From assembly GCA_026397725.1 (NCBI GenBank), contig JAPLUI010000493.1, positions 1 through 55,390 of the forward strand: 55,390 nucleotides of DNA, read 5' to 3'. Under the pieces are notes generated by a model. It was not told the origin of the DNA. It made no database searches and saw only the letters and a list, made by a program, of their open reading frames with translations. This DNA is from Verrucomicrobiota bacterium. Lineage in GTDB: Bacteria > Verrucomicrobiota > Verrucomicrobiia > Verrucomicrobiales > Akkermansiaceae. The stretch's first letter is position 1; every line of letters begins with the position of its first letter. Shown in pieces: positions 1-6,415 of this stretch. The position numbers and the translations under genes are program-made.

Positions 1-156
1 CGGTGTCAAGCTCCCTGCTTGCAAAGGGGACTGGCTTTTGGCACTTTGTGTCGGCGCTGGTTCCGTGTGCGCGCTTTCCTGAGGAGCCCGGTGCGGGAAA
101 TCCGCACGCCGGGATCTGCGAGGGGGGCACCGGGCAACCGGCGTCCCTACCTCAAT
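1..156 (+). ncRNA. Group II intron, 3' end (domains V and VI), partial
   Basis: Positions 84-117 read as a group II intron domain V. It begins GAGCC, has a lower stem CCCGG/CCGGG, a two-base CG bulge at 107-108, and an upper stem TGCGG/CCGCA closed by a GAAA-type loop at 97-100. Positions 119-156 form a domain VI hairpin (GGGGGCACCGG, GCAA loop, CCGGCGTCCC) with a candidate branch-point A at 149, about 7 bases before a plausible AY 3' splice site at 155-156. The 5' part and any intron-encoded reverse transcriptase would lie left of the window. The fold was done by eye. The exact 3' end is an inference. Confidence 0.75.
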
Positions 157-175
157 CGGCAAAAACAACATAAAG

Positions 176-604
176 ATGCGAATTGACCCTCTGGATGTAA
201 TTGCTAATGCGCTGGCCTCACTGCCGTTACGCCTCGCTATTGCATGGCTATGTGGAATAGCGGGAGCCTTTACCCCGCTCTTCCTATCAGAAGGCATTTA
301 CGCATTTCAATATCTTGGGTGGCAGTGGCTACTATTTCCAGTCTATCTACTCTACATGGCGGTGGACGCTGGATGGTGGACGATTTTTGCAATTCCTCTG
401 CTGGCTTTGCTGGGATGGCGAATGATCACGTTCATGCGCAATGAGAACACGGGGTCCGATCTCTTCGCTATATTTTCGATTTCTTACCTAATTGGCATCC
501 GGGGCGCGGGATCACATTGGCCCCTTGGGCTTATTCTCGCTGCCTACTGCATCTACCAGACAATCTATTTTGACCGCCGTGAACGACGTGAAGATTCCAC
601 ATGA
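176..604 (+). CDS. Small multi-pass membrane protein, unknown function
   Basis: A 142-residue protein with about four hydrophobic segments (roughly residues 15-35, 40-62, 66-84 and 92-130) and a basic, hydrophilic C-terminus ending in FDRRERREDST. No family is recognised. The ATG lies only 20 bases after the predicted end of the group II intron, so the intron seems to have landed directly in the 5' leader. Codon use is more AT-rich than in most genes of the window. The stop is followed at 642 by an attC-like site, so the gene is laid out like a single integron cassette. Cassette arrays often carry small membrane proteins of unknown role. That it is translated is likely but unproven. Confidence 0.6.
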   Translation: MRIDPLDVIANALASLPLRLAIAWLCGIAGAFTPLFLSEGIYAFQYLGWQWLLFPVYLLYMAVDAGWWTIFAIPLLALLGWRMITFMRNENTGSDLFAIFSISYLIGIRGAGSHWPLGLILAAYCIYQTIYFDRRERREDST

Positions 605-641
605 CTCGATGCGTCTGTCCTCCGCTTTTGCCCTACCCCAA

Positions 642-735
642 TGCCGAACAAATCGCCGCAGCCGACCGGCATCAGCTCCACAATTTCCAGCCGACCACAC
701 TCCAATCGCCCGGCGGCTGGGCTAGGCGTTCGCCA
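642..735 (+). other. attC-like (integron cassette recombination) site
   Basis: The outer arms TGCCGAAC (642-649) and GTTCGCCA (728-735) are inverted with one mismatch, like the R''/R' boxes. The inner arms CAGCCG (659-664) and CGGCTG (714-719) are perfectly inverted, like L''/L'. The arm spacings are 9 and 8 bases and total length is about 94 bp, within the attC range. The left end matches the common attC style AACAA..TCG..CAGCCGAC. The R' box GTTCGCC departs from the classical GTTRRRY, so activity is uncertain. It follows the stop of the small membrane-protein gene by 37 bases. Confidence 0.5.
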
Positions 736-740
736 AAGAT

Positions 741-985
741 ATGAGCCACCTGACTTTACCTGCCTTTGTGGGTTGCTTCCTAGCTGCATTGTCCTGTCAG
801 GCAGCTTCGGTCATCGTACCGGATTCTACGACCCGGCTGCGGGGAACCTGCTGATCGACTTTCGCTTCATGGGCGACCTGGTTGGAGCGATTAGTGAGTA
901 TAGCGCGTTTGATCGAATCGGTTCCACCGAAGGCTCGTCAACGGACTCGACATCTGGTCTCCGCTCGGATGATCCGCTTGCCTCG
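741..985 (+). pseudogene. Remnant of a secreted (choice-of-anchor / PEP-CTERM type) protein
   Basis: An ATG at 741 opens a clear signal peptide (MSHLTLPAFVGCFLAALSCQ, then AASVIVPD) but the frame stops at 852-854. From about 819 another frame reads TGFYDPAAGNLLIDFR, a motif typical of the C-terminal half of PEP-CTERM-associated beta-sandwich proteins in Verrucomicrobia and Planctomycetes. The simplest reading is that an internal deletion plus frameshift joined the start of such a gene to a piece of its end. No PEP-CTERM tail is visible downstream. Confidence 0.5.
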
Positions 986-1022
986 ATGACGTCAAATACT
1001 CCCACGGGCTGGCCCCGCACAG

Positions 1023-1106
1023 GTCATCATGACACTTCACCGCGGCAGCGTGACCGCGACCAGCCATGCGGGCTGCGGCACCACGTTCCCACTCGCCTTG
1101 CCCGAC
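1023..1106 (+). pseudogene. C-terminal scrap of a sensor histidine kinase
   Basis: The frame through 1029 reads MTLHRGSVTATSHAGCGTTF followed by PLALPD. This matches the end of HATPase_c domains of sensor kinases (LHGG-hydrophobic-S-x-x-G-x-G-T-x-F-x-x-x-LP). Nothing upstream supplies the H-box, N-box or membrane part. About 28 residues survive, so this is a fragment and not a gene. Confidence 0.5.
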
Positions 1107-1309
1107 TCCAAGACCCCGGACTGTGCCCGTTCCACCCCGGGCCCAGCCGGAATCGCGGCCGCTCGTAACATTATTGTTACAATGATAGAACCGATTTCTG
1201 GTTGCGAGACGAATCCGGCGAGCGTAGTGGTGGCCTTGTCCTGCCGCGACGGCGCTTCCCGAGTTCCGTAAGCTGAGCGGAAAACCAAACTCAAATCCCG
1301 AATATCACC

Positions 1310-4300
1310 ATGAATACCACCCCGCTCAAGGCCCTCGCCGCCTTGTTGATCCCAGCCCTGGTCGCAGGCACCGCCCGCGCCAGCATTGCCTACGGCAGCA
1401 TCAACAATTTTGACACCGTCAACGACACCGGCCAGGTTTGTCACGGTTTCGAGATCGAAATCGAGGACTGCCGCAGCACGGATCTCTCCTACACCTTCGA
1501 CTACAACCATTACGGCACCCCCAACATCACCCAGGACAACTCCGTGGCCGGCCATCCGAAGTGTATCATCCGCTGGGAGAGCAAGAAGAACCCGGATGGC
1601 ACCTGGGCCGCCTACACGGCCATCCCCGCCGGCCCAATTCCGCCGACCAACGGCCACATGTTCACCAATCCGGCAGTCAACTTCGGCGGTGAACATTTTG
1701 GCGCGGGCTACAATGTGGCGGTCGGCGCGGTGCGCTACAACTGGCTCGTCGATACTGGCGGCGTGCTGGTGCATGGTGGCGCGGTGCAGGTCTCGACTCC
1801 CACCTTCACCTACTACCCACCGGTGCTTGGCAATCCCGCCCCGCCGGCGGTGCAGGCCGTCATTGCGCCGCCACCCCCACCCGCCCCGGAACCCAAGGAA
1901 TTCGGCAAGGCCGTGTGGGTGAAGGAAATCCGCACCACCACCCATAACCACAACGAGGTGAGACTCCGCAACTTGCTTTCGGATGATCCGGATGACCCGA
2001 ACGACAAGAACTGGCGGAACGGCGAACCCGACGAGGTCGAGACCGAGTGGCAGATTCTCCAGACGGACTACAACAAGGTGGACGCACCTAACAATCAAAA
2101 GGCGGCGTTGCCCGAGGACCTTCCCGGTGGCGATGAAGTCATCACCCGGCGCTACGAGTTCTACAAGTATGAGGGCCCGCTGGACAACGAAACCGGCGAA
2201 GCGATGGCTCAGTCGGTCGGACCCGACGGCATTCACGGCGTGGGCATCGCGCTCATCAATGGGGTGGAAGTGGATCTCACCACCGTGGCGGTGGTCGGCG
2301 CCTTCACCGGTTCGCAGATGGCCGCGGTGGATGTGGATGCCCCGGTTGGCTTGATCGACCACGTCGGCGACGCCGAGGTGGACACACCGTATGCGGCGCG
2401 CACGCTGGTGGTGGAGGGAGCGCTGCCGTTCACCTGCACCCTGACCGGGGCCTTGCCGGCGGGCATGACTTTTGACGAGGTTTCCGGCCAACTGTCCGGC
2501 ACCCCGGCGGCCAGCGGTGAGTTCAACTTCACCATCACCGCCACCGACGGCTTGAACCCGGAAATTTCCAGGAACTACCTGCTCCGGGTGGCCGCCGCAG
2601 GCGCGGTGCTGCCGGCGAAAAGCCTGGTGGACACCACCGCCTTGCCGGCCGGCGCCGGCATCACCACGGGCGACGGCTCGTTCGCCCCTGGCACGGAGGT
2701 CACCGTGCATGCCACCGCCGCCGTCGGCTTTCACCTGGTGAATTGGACGGATAACGGCAAGGTGGTCGGCAACGCCATCAGTTATACGTTCGTGATCGAC
2801 GTGAACCATTCGCTGGTCGCCAACTTCGCGGTCGATGTGCCGCAATGGACCATCACCACCAGCGCGGCCCCGGCCGCAGGTGGCGGCACCAGTGGCGGCG
2901 GCCTGGTGGACGACGGCAGCAGCGCGACCGTGGTCGCGACCCCGAACGCGGGCTATGCATTTGTGAATTGGACGGCAGGGGGCGTGCCGGCCAGCGCGTC
3001 GGCGAGTTATACATTCACCGCGACCGCCGACCTGGCGCTGGTGGCGAATTTCACACCGACGGTGACCTTCGCGGTCAGCACCAGTGCGGCACCCGCTGCG
3101 GGTGGCACGACCAGCGGCGGTGGCAACTATGTGAGCGACACCAGCGCGACGGTGATGGCCGTGCCACATGCCGGCTACGTCTTCGCGAAATGGACGGTCG
3201 GCACCACCACGGTGAGCACCACGCCGAGCTATGCGTTCACGGTCACTGCCAACCGAGCCCTCGTGGCGAATTTCATCGTCGCGGGCGTCGCCAAAACCAT
3301 CACCACCAGCGCCAGCCCCACCACGGGCGGCACGACGACCGGCAGCGGCACCTATCTAACCGGCATCAGCGCGAGCGTCGTCGCCACGCCGAGGCCCGGC
3401 TATGCGTTCTCCAAATGGGAGGAAGGCAGCACCACGGTGAGCACCTCGGCGACTTATACTTTCGACGTGACCGGCACCCGGACGCTGGTGGCGAAGTTCA
3501 ACGAGGCGTTTGTCATCACCGCCACAACTTCACCTGCGGTTGGTGGTACCACCGAAATGGATAGCCTGACCTACAAGACAGGCGAAAACGCCAAAGCGCA
3601 GGCGTTCCCGGCGGGCGGCTGGAGTTTCTCCGACTGGACTGAGAACAGCGCGGTGGTCAGCACGGACGCGACTTACTCGTTCAGGGTCACCGGCAACCGG
3701 ACGCTCGTCGCCCACTTCACCTGGGACGCCGGTGTGGCCATCGCCACCAGTTCCGCCCCCGCCATCGGCGGCACCACGAGCGGCGAGGGGCCCTACCTGT
3801 TGGGCGCGGATGTCACCCTTTCAGCGATCCCGAGCGCAGGCTATGGTTTCGCCAACTGGAGTTCCAACGGCACGGTGCTCAGCGCGGACGCCAACTACAC
3901 GTTCCCGGCTGCGGCAGATCTCCGCTTGGTGGCCAACTTTTCCCCATATCTCCACCTCACCGCCACCGCCGTACCCAGCCTGGGCGGCACCGCAGTCGGC
4001 ACTGGCGAATTCATGGCTGGCGACACCGCGATGTTCACCGCCACCGCCAGTCCCGGCCATGTTTTCAGCGGGTGGACCGAGAACGGCGCGGTGGTCAGCA
4101 CGGACCAGAACTACACGTTCACCGTCGTCGGCACGCGTGCGTTGGTGGCGAATTTCAGTGCCATCCCGGTGCTGACGCTGCTTCCAGCCGCGCCCGGCTC
4201 GACGGTGCTGATCCTCGCCTGGCCGGTCACGGCCACCGGGTGGGTCTTGCAAGAGAGTGCCGATGTTTCAACGTGGCTGAACTCCACCCGCCCCGTCACC

Positions 4301-4375
4301 CCGGTCGGCGACCATAACACCGCTACCGTAAACGCCACCGACGGCCGCCGCTTTTTCCGCCTCGCGCATCCGTGA
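1310..4375 (+). CDS. Secreted InlB-B-repeat protein with putative Ig domain
   Basis: A 1021-residue exported protein. Residues 1-25 are a signal peptide (cleavage expected after GTARA). Residues 26-340 are a Gly/Pro-rich N-terminal region not recognised, including a proline stretch near 190. About residues 345-428 resemble a putative Ig (He_PIG) domain, with the LPAGMTFDEVSGQLSGTPA core. Seven tandem repeats of 72-75 residues follow (about 435-951). Each runs TTSxxPxxGGTTSGxGxY, then ATPxxGYxFxxWT, then VSTxxxYTFxVTxxRxLVANF, which is the divergent InlB B-repeat / Bacterial_repeat (Flg_new_2) family. The last 70 residues resemble C-termini of verrucomicrobial surface proteins (WVLQESADVSTWL...FFRLAHP). 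A surface or extracellular adhesion role is inferred. The opposite-strand open frame is a high-GC shadow. Confidence 0.85.
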   Translation: MNTTPLKALAALLIPALVAGTARASIAYGSINNFDTVNDTGQVCHGFEIEIEDCRSTDLSYTFDYNHYGTPNITQDNSVAGHPKCIIRWESKKNPDGTWAAYTAIPAGPIPPTNGHMFTNPAVNFGGEHFGAGYNVAVGAVRYNWLVDTGGVLVHGGAVQVSTPTFTYYPPVLGNPAPPAVQAVIAPPPPPAPEPKEFGKAVWVKEIRTTTHNHNEVRLRNLLSDDPDDPNDKNWRNGEPDEVETEWQILQTDYNKVDAPNNQKAALPEDLPGGDEVITRRYEFYKYEGPLDNETGEAMAQSVGPDGIHGVGIALINGVEVDLTTVAVVGAFTGSQMAAVDVDAPVGLIDHVGDAEVDTPYAARTLVVEGALPFTCTLTGALPAGMTFDEVSGQLSGTPAASGEFNFTITATDGLNPEISRNYLLRVAAAGAVLPAKSLVDTTALPAGAGITTGDGSFAPGTEVTVHATAAVGFHLVNWTDNGKVVGNAISYTFVIDVNHSLVANFAVDVPQWTITTSAAPAAGGGTSGGGLVDDGSSATVVATPNAGYAFVNWTAGGVPASASASYTFTATADLALVANFTPTVTFAVSTSAAPAAGGTTSGGGNYVSDTSATVMAVPHAGYVFAKWTVGTTTVSTTPSYAFTVTANRALVANFIVAGVAKTITTSASPTTGGTTTGSGTYLTGISASVVATPRPGYAFSKWEEGSTTVSTSATYTFDVTGTRTLVAKFNEAFVITATTSPAVGGTTEMDSLTYKTGENAKAQAFPAGGWSFSDWTENSAVVSTDATYSFRVTGNRTLVAHFTWDAGVAIATSSAPAIGGTTSGEGPYLLGADVTLSAIPSAGYGFANWSSNGTVLSADANYTFPAAADLRLVANFSPYLHLTATAVPSLGGTAVGTGEFMAGDTAMFTATASPGHVFSGWTENGAVVSTDQNYTFTVVGTRALVANFSAIPVLTLLPAAPGSTVLILAWPVTATGWVLQESADVSTWLNSTRPVTPVGDHNTATVNATDGRRFFRLAHP

Positions 4376-4391
4376 CCTCCACTTCATATAA

Positions 4392-4650
4392 CATTTCCTC
4401 ATCGTCGCCGCCCTCCTGTTGCCCTTCCTTTCCGCGCGAGCTGGCGTGGTTTTCGATCAGCCTCACACCGGCACGGGGGTGCCTCTAGCATCCTCGCGCT
4501 AACAGGCCAACGGCACTGACTACGATCCATGGGTGTGGGACTCGTTCAGCGTGCCCACGGCGCAGGCGGTCACGGAGATTCGCTGGCGCGGTGGCGACAA
4601 TCCGCAGATGGCCTACCGGGGCGGTGACATCTTACGATCGCATGGTTCCG
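4392..4650 (+). pseudogene. Decayed secreted-protein gene
   Basis: From 4392 a frame reads HFLIVAALLLPFLSARAGVV and then FDQPHTGTGVPLASSR before a stop at about 4500. This looks like a signal peptide plus mature N-terminus without a start codon. From about 4509 a shifted frame continues DYDPWVWDSFSVPTAQAVTE and IRWRGGDNPQMAYRGG. The W-D-S-F-...-T-E-I-x-W-R-G-G pattern belongs to exported beta-sandwich proteins of planctomycetes and verrucomicrobia. The missing start and one frameshift mark it as broken. The remaining 4651-4995 holds nothing I can assign. Confidence 0.5.
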
Positions 4651-4995
4651 CCTTGATGCCGACATCAAGGGCGTTATCAAGTGAAACCTGACGACAAACG
4701 ATCGGTCCGTTTTGCTCCTCATTCGCAAGCGTCGTAAATTCGTCCCCCCGCCGCCGGATCGTCGCTGGTCAAGCCCCTGCTGCGCGACCCCAAGGAGCCG
4801 CGGACTCGGCGGCACACGAGCGGGCGCTGGATGCGCCAAGCAAAGCGCAGGAGAGGTGAATGAGATGACTCGTGGGCATGATATCTATCAAACCAGATTG
4901 GAATTTTGCAGGACCGGCCCCCAACAGACGGGGCAGCGCCGGGAATCCGGCTTGCCCAGACCGGCCGGCGGGCGCATGCTGCCGCGCAGAGCATT

Positions 4996-6018
4996 ATGGC
5001 AACCCGTTCCGACGACTCGATGGCATGGCTGGCGCGGCGTGACGGCAGCGTCGTCGTCGGGCATGGTCCGTTTGAAGCCGCGACCGTGAGGCCGGCCAGC
5101 GCTGCGGCGTTTTTCATCCAGGATTTCGCCTTGGGTGATGCAGCGCCATGGAAAGTTCCGGCCACTCATGAAGTGCTCGGCAGCCGGGACTTTGCGGCAC
5201 GCTATGCCGAGGTGCCGCCCCCCGTCTGCCAGTGGCTGCCGCTCGAGGTGGTGCCGTTTTCCGGGGTGTTCCAGGAGGTGATGGCAGCGATTCACTGCGG
5301 GGTGTTTGAAAAGACCGTGCCAGTGGTGGCCGAGATCGGGGGTGGCGAGCAAGACCCCGGCCCCGGCATCATCGCCGCCATGGCGCGGCAAGCGGCACCG
5401 CTCTGCTCGTATGGCTGGTCGGCTGGCGCCTCTGGCTTTGCCGGTGCCACCCCGGAGTTGCTTATTTCGTTAGACGGGCTTCGCCTGGAAACCATGGCGC
5501 TGGCGGGAACCGCGAGACTCGATGATCGGGAGGTCTTCGCCGCCGACGAAAAGGAAATCCGCGAACACGAATACGTCGCCCAAACGCTGGTTGCCAAACT
5601 CACCGATCTGGGCCGCCTCGAACGCCGCACCCGCCACATTCTGGATCTGGGCAGCATCGTCCACTTCCTCACGCTCATCGGACTGGACCTCCACCAAGCC
5701 CACAGCCCTGACACGCTCGTCAAGCGCCTCCATCCCACTCCGGCGCTCGGTCCCCTGCCCCGCACCGAGGAAACCCTCGGCCTGCTGCTGGCCTGGCGCG
5801 AGCGCCTCGGCTGCCCGGCGGAATTCGGCGCACCCTTCGGCGTCTGGCACCACGGCCGCTTCGATGCCGTCGTCGCAATCCGCGGCATCTGGTGGAACGG
5901 CGGAAACCTCACCCTTCCCGCCGGCTGCGGCGTCATCGAGGCCAGTCGCCTCGTCAACGAATGGCGCGAGCTGCGCCTCAAACGCGAGGCGGTGAAGCGG
6001 TTCCTGGCCTCCAGCTAG
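4996..6018 (+). CDS. menF: Chorismate-binding enzyme, isochorismate synthase (MenF)-like
   Basis: About 340 residues. The C-terminal 250 show the chorismate-binding fold: ETMALAGTA, then EKEIREHEYVAQTLV (the K-x-x-x-E-H motif), LHPTPALGPLP, GAPFGVWHHGRFDAVVAIRG and NEWRELRLKREAV at the end. The LHPTPA/G-P pattern and the short N-terminal domain favour isochorismate synthase (chorismate to isochorismate, first committed step of menaquinone synthesis) over anthranilate or aminodeoxychorismate synthase. One oddity is AGCGVI where AGAGIV is usual. The frame opens further upstream with a TTG at 4906; ATG 4996 is chosen because it begins the conserved part. No other menaquinone gene is nearby, so the MenF assignment rests on sequence alone. 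Confidence 0.8.
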   Translation: MATRSDDSMAWLARRDGSVVVGHGPFEAATVRPASAAAFFIQDFALGDAAPWKVPATHEVLGSRDFAARYAEVPPPVCQWLPLEVVPFSGVFQEVMAAIHCGVFEKTVPVVAEIGGGEQDPGPGIIAAMARQAAPLCSYGWSAGASGFAGATPELLISLDGLRLETMALAGTARLDDREVFAADEKEIREHEYVAQTLVAKLTDLGRLERRTRHILDLGSIVHFLTLIGLDLHQAHSPDTLVKRLHPTPALGPLPRTEETLGLLLAWRERLGCPAEFGAPFGVWHHGRFDAVVAIRGIWWNGGNLTLPAGCGVIEASRLVNEWRELRLKREAVKRFLASS

Positions 6019-6097
6019 GCATGGCAGGCGCCTCCCGCCCGAGGCTGACGCCAGGGTTCGCATCAACGAACCCAATCCTGCCCCCCGGCCAACGTCG

Positions 6098-6247
6098 TTA
6101 TGAAAGCGAAGCATGCAGCGCAGATCGCACCTCCAGATCCTGCACCACATTCCGGCTCACTTCGGCATGCTGCGCCAATTCCACCTGGCTCAAGCCTGCT
6201 TGCTTGCGGTGTTAGCTAATTAACGAGGCCATTTCGGAGAATTGCAT
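6098..6247 (-). pseudogene. HipB / y4mF-type XRE antitoxin-like regulator, broken
   Basis: Reading leftward from ATG 6247 the frame gives MQFSEMASLIS, then an in-frame TAA, then HRKQAGLSQVELAQHAEVSR followed by NVVQDLEVRSALHASLS and a stop at 6098. The second part is a clear helix-turn-helix_3 unit of the y4mF/HipB antitoxin subfamily (HRKxAGLSQxELAxxAxVSRxVVQDLE). The premature stop, where an acidic codon is usual, and the short length mark it as a pseudogene. HipB-type genes normally pair with a HipA kinase toxin, and none is seen here. It lies at the downstream edge of the defence island. Confidence 0.6.
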
Positions 6248-6415
6248 GGAATTTAAGGCGGTGAATTCGGCCGCGAGGCAGTTCTAGCTGGAAACGCCGA
6301 TCAACGCAACAGAATGCCTTACAAATCAAGCTCATGTTGATGTTGGCTGATTGCCATCCCAATAATCCGGCAATTTCCCACTAAATACCTAAAATTCAAT
6401 GCGTTTCTGATTGGG

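Noticed and set aside
1037..3169. 710-codon minus-strand open frame opposite the InlB-repeat gene
   Set aside because: The translation is Arg/Gly/His-rich with no domain, while the plus strand has a signal peptide and seven clear repeats. It is a high-GC shadow.
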